Assembly: GCF_000260715.1 (NCBI RefSeq)
Contig: NC_017834.1
Coordinates: 434,001 to 498,000, forward strand
Length of the DNA: 64,000 nt
Origin: Bifidobacterium animalis subsp. animalis ATCC 25527
GTDB taxonomy: Bacteria > Actinomycetota > Actinomycetes > Actinomycetales > Bifidobacteriaceae
Direction: 5' to 3'
Shown: one piece after another, positions 8,583 through 17,042 of the stretch
How positions within the stretch are numbered: the stretch's first letter is position 1
Layout: every line of letters starts with the position of its first letter
The notes under the pieces: generated by a model
The model's database searches: none
Told to the model about the DNA's origin: nothing
Seen by the model: the letters and a program-made list of their open reading frames with translations, nothing else
Position numbers and translations under genes: made by a program

Positions 8583-9580
8583 CGACACTCGAGCATAATC
8601 CCGCCATGGAGACGCAGCGGATCCTCCCGGAGATCGATGTGGACCGATTCCGTCCATCGCGCTCGACCAGCAGGGCACGCCGGCGCAAGGACCGCATCAT
8701 GCGCGTGCTGTTCACCGCCACGTTCGCAGTGGCGACGATCCCGCTCATCTCACTGCTGTGGACGACGGTGGCCAACGGACTCAAGCGCCTTGATTCGGGA
8801 TTCCTCACCCACAACATGACCGGCGTCATCGGCGGCAACCCGACGGCGGCCGGCGGCTATGGCGGTGTGCTTCATGCGATCATCGGCACATTGGAGATCA
8901 CGCTGGGTGCCATGGCCATCTCGATTCCCGTCGGGGTGATGTGTGCGGTCTATTTGATTGAATATGCGCGCGACGGCGGTCTGACAAAGTCGATTCGTCT
9001 GCTCGTCGATGTGATGAGCGGCATCCCGTCGATTGTCGCCGGTCTGTTTGCGCTCTCGTTGTTCGCCATTGTGTTCGGTCCCGGCACCTTCAACGGTTTC
9101 GAGGGGTCGGTGGCGTTGTCGCTGCTCATGGTGCCCACCGTGTGCAAATCGTCGGAGGAGATGCTCAAAGTGGTGCCGGACTCATTGCGGGAGGCGTCGC
9201 TGGCGCTCGGGGTGACCAAGCAGCGCACGATCACGAAAGTGGTGCTGCGCACCGCGCTGCCAGGCATCGTGTCGGGCGTCATCCTCGCCGTAGCGCGTGT
9301 GATAGGTGAGACGGCACCGCTGCTCATGACCGCCGGCTACATCGTCTCGACGAACGCGAATCTGTTCTCCGGGCAAATGACCACGTTGCCCGTCTACGTC
9401 TACCAGGAATATTCGAAACTCAATGCGAACTGCCCGCCGAATGCCGGCGCAGCATGCGTGGCGACGATCCCGATGGAGCGTGCGTGGTCGGCCGCGCTTG
9501 TGCTCATCGTCATCGTGCTCATCCTCAATCTGATCGGGCGAATCATCGCGAGAGTCTGCGCGGTCGACGCCGAACGCTGA
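8579..9580 (+). CDS. pstA: Phosphate ABC transporter permease PstA (copy 2)
   Basis: A PstA permease of 333 aa. The start overlaps the pstC2 stop (ATGA), and the open frame upstream of it is only a shadow of pstC2. It has the EAA loop [15 protein letters not shown] and the [16 protein letters not shown] segment. The two-Cys periplasmic loop (NCPPNAGAAC) is kept. The tail before the first membrane segment is basic. pstB2 follows after 15 bases. Confidence 0.94.
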   Translation: MTTLEHNPAMETQRILPEIDVDRFRPSRSTSRARRRKDRIMRVLFTATFAVATIPLISLLWTTVANGLKRLDSGFLTHNMTGVIGGNPTAAGGYGGVLHAIIGTLEITLGAMAISIPVGVMCAVYLIEYARDGGLTKSIRLLVDVMSGIPSIVAGLFALSLFAIVFGPGTFNGFEGSVALSLLMVPTVCKSSEEMLKVVPDSLREASLALGVTKQRTITKVVLRTALPGIVSGVILAVARVIGETAPLLMTAGYIVSTNANLFSGQMTTLPVYVYQEYSKLNANCPPNAGAACVATIPMERAWSAALVLIVIVLILNLIGRIIARVCAVDAER

Positions 9581-9595
9581 AAGGACCACATCGAT

Positions 9596-10375
9596 ATGGG
9601 ACAGCAAATCGATGTCAATCATCTCAATATCTACTATGGCGACTTCCTTGCGGTCGAGGATGTCAATCTGCACATCGCCGCGAACAAGGTGACCGCGTTC
9701 ATCGGCCCGTCCGGTTGCGGCAAATCCACCGTGCTGCGCACACTCGACCGCATGCACGAGATCACGCCGGGCGCCCACGTGAAAGGGGAGGTGCTGCTCG
9801 AAGGGCACAATCTGTACAGCAAGGACGTCGATCCCGTGGCCGTGCGGCGTGATGTGGGCATGGTGTTCCAGCGGCCGAATCCGTTCCCCACCATGTCGAT
9901 CCGTGAGAATGTGCTTGCCGGCGTGCGCCTGAACAACAAGAGAATCTCGAAATCGGACGCCGACGACCTGGTCGAATGGGCGTTGCGTGGCGCGAATCTG
10001 TGGAATGAGGTCAAGGACCGCTTGGACAACCCCGGCGTGGGATTGTCGGGTGGGCAGCAGCAGCGCCTGTGCATTGCGCGAGCGGTCGCTGTGCATCCTA
10101 CCGTACTGCTCATGGACGAGCCATGCTCGGCGCTCGACCCGATCTCCACGCTGGCGGTGGAGGATCTCATCAACGAACTCAAGCAGGACTACACGATCGT
10201 CATCGTCACGCACAACATGCAGCAGGCGGCGCGAGTGGCCGACTACACGGCGTTCTTCAACCTGAAGGCCGTGGGGCAGCCCGGGCATCTCGAGTATTTC
10301 GCTGATACGTCGACGATGTTCAACGATCCACAGAACGAGGAAGCCGAGCGGTACGTCTCGGGTCGATTCGGGTGA
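9596..10375 (+). CDS. pstB: Phosphate ABC transporter ATP-binding protein PstB (copy 2)
   Basis: An ABC ATPase of 259 aa, the same length as copy 1 and nearly identical along its whole length. It has Walker [10 protein letters not shown], signature LSGGQQQR, Walker [13 protein letters not shown] and the switch His VTHNMQQ. Such close identity beside a more diverged PstS suggests gene conversion or strong constraint on the ATPase. It is the last gene of operon copy 2, and no phoU follows. Confidence 0.96.
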   Translation: MGQQIDVNHLNIYYGDFLAVEDVNLHIAANKVTAFIGPSGCGKSTVLRTLDRMHEITPGAHVKGEVLLEGHNLYSKDVDPVAVRRDVGMVFQRPNPFPTMSIRENVLAGVRLNNKRISKSDADDLVEWALRGANLWNEVKDRLDNPGVGLSGGQQQRLCIARAVAVHPTVLLMDEPCSALDPISTLAVEDLINELKQDYTIVIVTHNMQQAARVADYTAFFNLKAVGQPGHLEYFADTSTMFNDPQNEEAERYVSGRFG

Positions 10376-10409
10376 GGGCTTCACCGTCTGCCGTGGCGTG
10401 GGTCGGGCG

Positions 10410-10480
10410 TCGGACCGGCTCCCGCTTCGTCGGTTGTCTGCGTTCCGTGGCGCTCCTCAGCGGGAGACCTGCGGCCGACT
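10410..10480. repeat. Imperfect palindrome related to the 6.1-kb element
   Basis: An interrupted inverted repeat: GTCGG at the left pairs with CCGAC at the right, and CTCCCGCT pairs with AGCGGGAG inside. The centre shares CGCTTCGTCG and GCGCTCCTCAGC with the 6121-6240 element. It follows pstB copy 2 at the same relative place as the first element follows pstB copy 1. No T-run is present, so a repeat family is more likely than an ordinary terminator. Confidence 0.55.
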
Positions 10481-10610
10481 AGGGGCATATCCGTGGCATA
10501 ACGCGCCCATGTAACGACCGTGTTTTACACACTCGTGCTAGCTTTTTGCTGTCCTGTCGCTTGCGGCGGGGCGGCAGAAAAGAGTTCACGAGAAGAATAC
10601 AGGGTTACTC

Positions 10611-12005
10611 ATGGAGAAGTTTTTCCATTTGAAGGAAAACGGAACGTCGGTTTCCACTGAGGTCATGGCCGGCCTCACGACGTTCTTCGCAATGTCTTAC
10701 ATCATCGTCGTCAATCCGCAGATCCTGTCGCAGACGGGTATGCCGTGGGGCGGCGTCTTCCTGGCGACCATCATCGCAGCCATCATCGGCACGCTCGTCA
10801 TGGGCCTGTTCGCGAACGTCCCGTACGCACAGGCTCCTGGCATGGGTCTCAACGCCTTCTTCACCTACACCGTGTGCTTCGGTCTCGGCTTCACCTGGCA
10901 GGAAACGCTCGCCATGGTGTTCCTGTGCGGTCTGATCAACATTCTGATCACCGTGACCAAGGTGCGCAAGATGATCATCAAGGCCATCCCCGAACCGCTC
11001 CAGCAGGCCATCGGCGGCGGCATCGGCCTGTTCGTCGCTTACGTGGGCCTGCTCAACGTCAACTTCATCACCTTCACCCCGAAAGACACCAAGGCCGCCG
11101 GCCAGGGCCTGGCCACAGGCGCCACCCCGGGCATGGCGACGCTCAACAACCCGACGCTGTGGCTGTTCCTTATCGGCCTGCTGCTCGCCATCGTGTTCAC
11201 AATCCTCAAGGTCAAGGGCGGCCTGCTGCTCACGATCATCATCACCGCCGTCATCGGCATCCCGATGGGCCTGACCACCATGAGCAACTCCGTTTCGCTC
11301 GGAGAGACCTTCTCTCAGCTGCCACAGACCTTCGGTGCCCTGTTCACCGGCGAGGGCTTCGGATCGCTGTTCTCCGACCCGGCCAAGCTCCCGCTTGTGC
11401 TGGTGACGATCTTCGCGTTCTCGATGTCCGACACCTTCGACACGCTGGGCACCTTCATCGGCACCGGTCGTCGCACCGGCATCTTCTCGAAGGCCGATGA
11501 GGAGTCGCTCGAGAACGGCCACGGCTTCTCGTCGAAGATGGACAAGGCCCTGTTCGCAGACTCCATCGCCACCTCGATCGGCGCGATCTGCGGCACGTCG
11601 AACACCACCACCTACGTCGAATCCTCGGCAGGCATCGCCGCCGGCGGCCGCACCGGCTTGACCTCTGTCATCGTCGCCGCCTGCTTCGCCATCTCCGTGT
11701 TCTTCGCACCGGTCATCTCGGCCGTGCCTGGCGCCGCCACCGCTGGTGTGCTCGTGATCGTCGGCTGCCTCATGGCCGCCTCGCTCAAGGAAGTCAAGTG
11801 GGACGACATCTCGGAAGCCATCCCGGCGTTCTTCGCCTCGGTGTTCATGGCGTTCTCCTACTCGATCTCCTACGGCATCGCCGCCGGTTTCATCACCTAC
11901 TGCATCGTCAAGGTGTGCAAGAAGAAGGCCAACGAGGTGCATCCGATCGTGTGGATCGTCTCCGCGCTCTTCATCCTCGATTTTGCGTGCATGGCGATCC
12001 TGTAA
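10611..12005 (+). CDS. NCS2 (AzgA-type) guanine/hypoxanthine permease
   Basis: A membrane transporter of 464 aa with about 12 hydrophobic segments. Family hallmarks of AzgA-like NCS2 purine permeases are visible: an N-terminal TEVMAGLTTFFAMSYIIVVNP, APGMGLNAFF, a central DTFDTLGTFIGTG and GTSNTTTYVESSAGIAAGGRTG. The likely role is proton-coupled import of hypoxanthine, guanine or adenine. It stands alone between the pst operons and a convergent gene. I looked for a purine riboswitch in the 110 bases upstream and could not support one. Confidence 0.9.
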   Translation: MEKFFHLKENGTSVSTEVMAGLTTFFAMSYIIVVNPQILSQTGMPWGGVFLATIIAAIIGTLVMGLFANVPYAQAPGMGLNAFFTYTVCFGLGFTWQETLAMVFLCGLINILITVTKVRKMIIKAIPEPLQQAIGGGIGLFVAYVGLLNVNFITFTPKDTKAAGQGLATGATPGMATLNNPTLWLFLIGLLLAIVFTILKVKGGLLLTIIITAVIGIPMGLTTMSNSVSLGETFSQLPQTFGALFTGEGFGSLFSDPAKLPLVLVTIFAFSMSDTFDTLGTFIGTGRRTGIFSKADEESLENGHGFSSKMDKALFADSIATSIGAICGTSNTTTYVESSAGIAAGGRTGLTSVIVAACFAISVFFAPVISAVPGAATAGVLVIVGCLMAASLKEVKWDDISEAIPAFFASVFMAFSYSISYGIAAGFITYCIVKVCKKKANEVHPIVWIVSALFILDFACMAIL

Positions 12006-12039
12006 TGCGCACGTGCGCGTGAGATGTGCGTGAGATATG

Positions 12040-12082
12040 GGAAGGTCCGCGTCACCGGTGTTATCGGTGACGCGGACCTTCC
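12040..12082. terminator. Long hairpin between convergent genes
   Basis: Bases 12040-12056 and 12066-12082 form a perfect 17-bp stem with a 9-base loop. It lies between the plus-strand permease and the minus-strand FtsK-like gene. There is no strong T-run on either strand, so termination in both directions is likely but not certain. Confidence 0.6.
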
Positions 12083-12114
12083 TCGTATATATGGGGTCGT
12101 ACTGGGATGATGGT

Positions 12115-13359
12115 TCAGAGCGTCTTCAGGAACGCGTCGGCTGTGGGATACGGCGGTCGCGGCTGCTTGCGGACGTGCGCGATGACGTTGCTGATTTCGG
12201 TTTCGCCGATCCAAGGGGTCTGTATACGGACCGGGGGTTCGATACGCGTCGGGGAGAACGATGCATCGCCGTTCCCGATGAGTGTCTCTGCGCCGCCGTA
12301 ATCGAGGTTCGCCCTGGATTCGAAACCGGTGTGCATTGCGAAGGACAGCCGTGCCGGGAAATTCGCTTTCGTCGCGGCGGATATCACTTTGTAGGAATAG
12401 GACTGCATCGTCGAAAGCACAAGGTGTACGTCGGCGCTTGCGCCGAGCTGTGAGATGCGGCGGATCGCCTCGTCTGCGCCGTTTCCGGTTCCCAACAGTA
12501 GGTCCGCTGGGTCGTTGACGATGACGATGATGGTCGGATGCACGTTGGCTTGCTGCGCTGTGTCCGTGGGGGCCTGAACCGTGCCGTCAAGGATCCTGGT
12601 CCTGAAACGCCTGTTATGGCAACGGTCTTCGTAGCGTGCGTCTATGTCCTTCGTGACCCATTCCAACGCCTGCATCGCCTTGTGTGGATCGGTGATGAGC
12701 GGTGTGAGCAGATGGGGGATGCGGTGCGCGCCGGCGTATGCCGAGAACTCGATGCGTGTGGTGTCGATCAGCAGGATGCGCACCTGGTCAGGGGTCGCGC
12801 GCATGAGGATCGTCGCGAGCATCGCGTGGATGAAGCTCGATTTGCCGGTATCCTTCATGCCGCCGATGAGCATATGGGGCATCGCCGTCATATCGGCCGT
12901 AACGATGCGTCCGCCGCAGTCCTTGCCGATTGGGACAAGGGTGGGGGTGGCGTCGTCCGCCATCTCATGCGAGCACAATACATCACCGAGATGTACGATC
13001 TCGGGGGTCGCATTCGGGATTTCGATGGAGATTGCGCTCTTCCCGGGAATCGGGGAGTACATGCGCACCTTGGAGGTCGCGGCGGTATAGGTGATGTTCC
13101 CTCTGAGGTCCGCGATGTCGTCGGTCCTGACACCGGGGCCGATCATCACCTCGTATTGTGTCACCGCTGGTCCACGGTGGAATGTGGACACATGGGCGTC
13201 CACATCGAGCTGTCGGAACATCGTATCCAACTTGGCCGCGATGTCCTCTTCGCTCCTCGTCGCGCGCGGGGGCTGCTCGTGTGCCAACAGATCTAGGCTG
13301 GGCATGTGGTACGTCTTACGGGACTGTGGTCCGTCGTATGCGGTGCTGGACAATGTCAT
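12115..13359 (-). CDS. Stand-alone FtsK/SpoIIIE-like ATPase with altered Walker B
   Basis: A 414-aa protein matching the motor part of FtsK/SpoIIIE. It has the alpha/beta domains (about 25-165) and the RecA-like domain, with Walker A GGMKDTGKSS (167-174) and the downstream FtsK motifs HLVLST, KANFPARLSFA and LDYGGAETLIGNGDA. The N-terminal membrane part and the C-terminal DNA-reading gamma domain are absent. The Walker B region reads VIVNDPADLL where FtsK normally has VVVDELADL, so the Mg-binding Asp is Asn and the catalytic Glu is Asp. The DPK motif after the second strand is DTT. The ATG at 13359 follows AAGGAGTG; a longer frame to 13431 lacks a good site. It sits in an accessory island beside McrBC, so it may be a decayed or repurposed translocase. 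Confidence 0.8.
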   Translation of the reverse strand: MTLSSTAYDGPQSRKTYHMPSLDLLAHEQPPRATRSEEDIAAKLDTMFRQLDVDAHVSTFHRGPAVTQYEVMIGPGVRTDDIADLRGNITYTAATSKVRMYSPIPGKSAISIEIPNATPEIVHLGDVLCSHEMADDATPTLVPIGKDCGGRIVTADMTAMPHMLIGGMKDTGKSSFIHAMLATILMRATPDQVRILLIDTTRIEFSAYAGAHRIPHLLTPLITDPHKAMQALEWVTKDIDARYEDRCHNRRFRTRILDGTVQAPTDTAQQANVHPTIIVIVNDPADLLLGTGNGADEAIRRISQLGASADVHLVLSTMQSYSYKVISAATKANFPARLSFAMHTGFESRANLDYGGAETLIGNGDASFSPTRIEPPVRIQTPWIGETEISNVIAHVRKQPRPPYPTADAFLKTL

Positions 13360-13632
13360 CACTCCTTGACTTGGGTACTTCAGGACGTGAAGTAGTGCCG
13401 GTTTTCTTGACGTCCGCTGCAGCAGATGCAACCATCATACTTTGAATAAAGATAACAAGTCAAGAAGTATGACTTCTATGTAGGGTGCCGATATCGTGTG
13501 TCCGATGACGGGAGTGATGGGATGGGTGGGGCGGATGCGCACAGTCGCATGGGTGTGATGGGTCCCGTCTCAGTGGATGGAGTGTTGTGGGGGAACGTCG
13601 GTTGCGGCGTGTCGCGGGAGTACCGTGAAGGC

Positions 13633-14124
13633 CTATCGGGAGGCGGCTTTGCGCTTGTCCTCGTAGATGACGGTCGTGCCGTCGGCCACGTCCTTTGGGG
13701 GGAGGATGGCCTGTTCGTCGATGTAGGCGATGGGGTTCTTCGACGCGTTGCGTTGCACGAGTTTGCCGTACCAGGGGTCGTATTCGGGGCCGGCTACGCT
13801 GCCGAGCAGCTGGATGCGGCCCTGGCGGTAGTCGCCGCCCTTGATCACGCCGTCGATGTTGGCGACGCAGCGCACGATCTTGTTCGGATCGATGACGATG
13901 GCGAGGTCGCAGCGGATTGCTCGACCCGGCTCGAGTTTCCACCAGCCGCTGCTGCGGTGCCACACCTCCTCGCGTGCGGCGCGCGGGTCGACGGCCTCGA
14001 GCGCGGCGAGGGCTTCGTCCCAGCCGATACGCGTACGCGGCGTGTTGGTGTTGCGATCGATCTCGTCGAAGTCAAGGTCAATGCCGTCGCGGATCTGAAT
14101 GGTCATGATCTCTCGTGCAGCCAC
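13633..14124 (-). CDS. Unrecognised 163-aa protein
   Basis: I do not recognise a family. The protein is soluble, with no signal or membrane segment. The N-terminal half is acidic (IDLDFDEIDRN) and is followed by a W-rich patch (HRSSGWWKLEPG) and a beta-rich middle (RCDLAIVIDPNKIVRCVANIDGV). The C-terminus is charged (EDKRKAASR). The GTG at 14124 follows AAGGAGTGG; an internal ATG six codons later is an alternative. It lies upstream of the FtsK-like gene on the same strand but about 270 bases away, and both genes have an almost identical CAAGGAGTG start region. A link to the FtsK-like protein or the nearby restriction genes is only a guess from position. Confidence 0.6.
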   Translation of the reverse strand: MAAREIMTIQIRDGIDLDFDEIDRNTNTPRTRIGWDEALAALEAVDPRAAREEVWHRSSGWWKLEPGRAIRCDLAIVIDPNKIVRCVANIDGVIKGGDYRQGRIQLLGSVAGPEYDPWYGKLVQRNASKNPIAYIDEQAILPPKDVADGTTVIYEDKRKAASR

Positions 14125-14326
14125 TTATCCACTCCTTGATTGGTGCATGCTCATGCCAATTCTACGCAAGGTTTGGTATCTGACGGTGGAGGGGTAGGGA
14201 GGGGGACATGAATAATGAAACTAGCTAACTTGCTATCTATATTAAAAGAATGATAGATTATCTCCCATATGATTCGAGTGATTGTTCTGGCGTGCAGTGT
14301 CATTGGTGACCGCAAAGGAGTGTGTC

Positions 14327-15097
14327 ATGACTAGGTCGGAGGATTTCGTGCATTTGCACAACCACACGGAGTATTCGATGCTCGATGGGGCATCGAAGAT
14401 TCCGCATCTGGTCGCGCGGGCGAAGGAACTCGGAATGTCGGCCGTGGGCATCACGGATCACGGGAACATGCACGGGGCCTATGAGCTGTGTCGTGAGGCG
14501 GTGAGGGCAGAGCTCAAGCCGATCATCGGAGTCGAGGCCTACGTGACGCCGGAGATCGCGCGGCAGGACAAGACGAAGGTGAGGTGGTGCAGGGCGGAGC
14601 AGAAGCGGGATGACGTGTCGGCGGGTGGACTCATCACGAAGGTGGATTCGCGTGTGTCGAAGAAAGGCAGCCGTTGGGCGATGGTGACCCTCGAGGATAT
14701 GGACAGCTTCATCCTATGCATGCTCTTCTCGGCAAGGTGTACGAGGCGCATGCGGCGCAGTTGGCGGTCGACACCATTGTTCAGATTCGCGGCACAATCA
14801 CCGAACGCGACAATGAGTACTCGTTGCGCGTCTCCAACCTGAGGGTGCTGCTCATACAGAAGGAGATGACCGGTCGGTGATGGTCCAGATCTCGGTCCAG
14901 GGGCTACGTCGGAGTTGCGTGGAACAGTTCGCCACTGTGCTCGTCAACCATCCGGGCTATTGCGAGGTCAAACTCGCCGTCGTCGGGGACAACAGGGATG
15001 TGACACTTATGACGCTTGGCGGCCGGCTCCGTGTGCGATGGGAACCAGGGTTTTCGCCGACATCAAAGTCCTGTTCGGTTCCTTTGCGTGCCTGTGA
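14327..15097 (+). pseudogene. dnaE: DNA polymerase III alpha subunit remnant, internally deleted and frameshifted
   Basis: The first about 100 codons encode the DnaE PHP-domain start: FVHLHNHTEYSMLDG, then GITDHGNMHGAYEL and IIGVEAYVTPE. Without a stop, the frame then passes near 14620-14640 straight into the C-terminal OB-fold (KVDSRVSKKGSRWAMVTLED), so about 1,000 residues including the polymerase core are missing. Near 14728 the homology moves to another frame (GKVYEAHAAQLAVDTIVQIRG), near 14875 to a third (VEQFATVLVNHPGYCEVKLAVV), and finally to FADIKVLFGS before a stop at 15097. A good AAAGGAG site still precedes the ATG. It is a relic of an extra dnaE copy; the functional gene must lie elsewhere. 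Confidence 0.85.
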
Positions 15098-15194
15098 GAT
15101 CTGCATCCAAAGTATGCAGCGTGAGGCCTAGATGGGAAAGAAATATGACAATGAAATCCATTTCATTCTATGATAGGCAGACTAGGATTGAACT

Positions 15195-17033
15195 ATGACC
15201 GACCAGAGCGAGCTTGAACATTTCAAAGACATACTGAATGTCTACACCAATGTGGTGAACTACCTTATCCAGCATAAGGCAAAGTTCAAACCTGCAAAGG
15301 GCGGGGCTGCTGCTCATACAGCTGAGGGCGAGAAGGATGATGTCTCCGAAACATACATGACGTATGAAGAGGCGAATGAGATAGCTGAGAGATCCAAGAC
15401 CGGCCCCGGCTTCGCAATCTCGCTGATGAAGGACGGCAGCAAGCCACGTCCAAAATTCGTGGAATTTCTGCGTAAATACAATCTATTGTCCCAGGGGGTA
15501 CTCGACGACAAAAAGAGACTGAATCAGTATTTTCGGGTTGGTGGCGTCCCAATCACACTTCAGATTGGCGCCGGATATCAATTTCTCATGCCCGCAAAGA
15601 CGTTCATCAACTATGGATGGGTCAACATCAACTACATCTTCGATGACAGCGGTGTCACTGCGTTGAAGTGCTGGATTCCCAAGCCGCAGAAGTTCGATTT
15701 AACTAACCAACGGCTCAATGCGCTCGTGAACCGTCTGGCGCAGGATCCCAATTACAAGGGCCTGAAACAACCCGTGTATGAGAAACGCTTTGCCGAATTC
15801 GGGCTCCATGACGATGCTATAACCCCTGGACTCGAAGCTTTATTCAATCAATTCAACGCACTTAAGGTGATTGCGGAAAGGAACGCTAGGGAGATGGCAG
15901 ATGAAACGAATGGCATTTTCGGCTTCGCGCGGCTCAAGGATAAGATTGACGAAGCTGCAATCCGCCCTGTCCAAGTAAAACTAGAAGATGCTGAACGGAC
16001 TAACCGTACTGCTGAGAACCTGATATTCCACGGCGCTCCCGGCACCGGCAAGACATTCAGCGTGCTTCGCGCCGCCGCCGAGCTCATCGCCGCAGATAAC
16101 GCCGACGAATCGGGGGCGACCAAAGAGCTTCGCGAGATTCTCGACAAGGCGGAGATGAGCGGGAGCAATGACTCCTCGGTCGATTCCATCACGCTGTTCA
16201 AAGTGTTGCAGAAGAACCCGCGCTTCGAATTTGTGCAGTTCCACCCGAGCTATGATTACACCGATTTCGTCGAGGGCCTGCGTCCGGTGCCGGTCAAGGC
16301 TGATGCGGATTCCGCTGACTCCGCTGACTCCACCGTTCCCACCGGCAGCGGCTTCGCATTGCAGGCCGGCACGTTCATGGAGTTCTGCGCCCGCGCTCGC
16401 AAGGATTCTGGGCACCAGTACTATTTCCTGATCGACGAGATCAACCGCGGCGACATCTCGAACATCTTCGGTGAGCTGTTCTTCCTACTCGACGGTGGAT
16501 ATCGTGGGGTTGGTGTGACGACGCAGTACGCGAATCTGCACATCAAAGCATTCAGCGACAAGTACCTCAATGAGGAAGGCAAATTCGATATCCCCGACAA
16601 CGTCACAATCGTCGGCACGATGAACGATATCGACCGCTCCGTCGATTCGTTCGATTTCGCCATGCGCCGTCGGTTCCGCTTCATTGACATCAATTGGCAG
16701 TCAAGTATTGAGCTCCGCTTCGAGGACGACACAACCGCATATCCGCAGTTGAACAAGGTCAAGAACCTCATGGCTCGTATGAATAATGCCATCGCTGGCG
16801 CTGATTACCCGACCCTCAACGCCGATTATGCGCTCGGCGCCTCGTACTTCGCTTCGATGGCACAGGCCGAAAGTGACGAGAAGTATGACGAGGAGAAGGC
16901 CGTCACATGGGATCAGAAGATCAAGCCGCTGCTTGAGGAGTACCTGCGTGGCAACGTGGACGGCAAGACCATCGGCGATTTGCAGAATGAATGGAACAAG
17001 AAGGACGACAAGTCGGCGTCCGACAAGAAGTGA
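15195..17033 (+). CDS. mcrB: McrB-type AAA+ NTPase of a type IV restriction system
   Basis: A 612-aa protein. The N-terminal about 250 residues are a probable specificity domain of unrecognised type, with base composition more AT-rich than the neighbours. The AAA+ module has Walker A HGAPGTGKT (about 279-287), Walker B FLIDEINRGD (about 410-418), the sensor-1 region GTMNDIDRS (about 473) and the MRRRFRF arginine segment typical of McrB, whose NTPase uses GTP. With McrC 9 bases downstream it forms the motor that translocates on DNA carrying modified bases. The DNA-reading domain does not resemble E. coli McrB, so the recognised modification is unknown. No methyltransferase is adjacent, which argues against a LlaJI-type R-M system. 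Confidence 0.88.
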   Translation: MTDQSELEHFKDILNVYTNVVNYLIQHKAKFKPAKGGAAAHTAEGEKDDVSETYMTYEEANEIAERSKTGPGFAISLMKDGSKPRPKFVEFLRKYNLLSQGVLDDKKRLNQYFRVGGVPITLQIGAGYQFLMPAKTFINYGWVNINYIFDDSGVTALKCWIPKPQKFDLTNQRLNALVNRLAQDPNYKGLKQPVYEKRFAEFGLHDDAITPGLEALFNQFNALKVIAERNAREMADETNGIFGFARLKDKIDEAAIRPVQVKLEDAERTNRTAENLIFHGAPGTGKTFSVLRAAAELIAADNADESGATKELREILDKAEMSGSNDSSVDSITLFKVLQKNPRFEFVQFHPSYDYTDFVEGLRPVPVKADADSADSADSTVPTGSGFALQAGTFMEFCARARKDSGHQYYFLIDEINRGDISNIFGELFFLLDGGYRGVGVTTQYANLHIKAFSDKYLNEEGKFDIPDNVTIVGTMNDIDRSVDSFDFAMRRRFRFIDINWQSSIELRFEDDTTAYPQLNKVKNLMARMNNAIAGADYPTLNADYALGASYFASMAQAESDEKYDEEKAVTWDQKIKPLLEEYLRGNVDGKTIGDLQNEWNKKDDKSASDKK

Positions 17034-17042
17034 CGGCAATCC

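Noticed and set aside
10500..10610. Purine riboswitch before the NCS2 permease
   Set aside because: I could not find the three-way junction core or a paired P1 stem in the 110 bases upstream.
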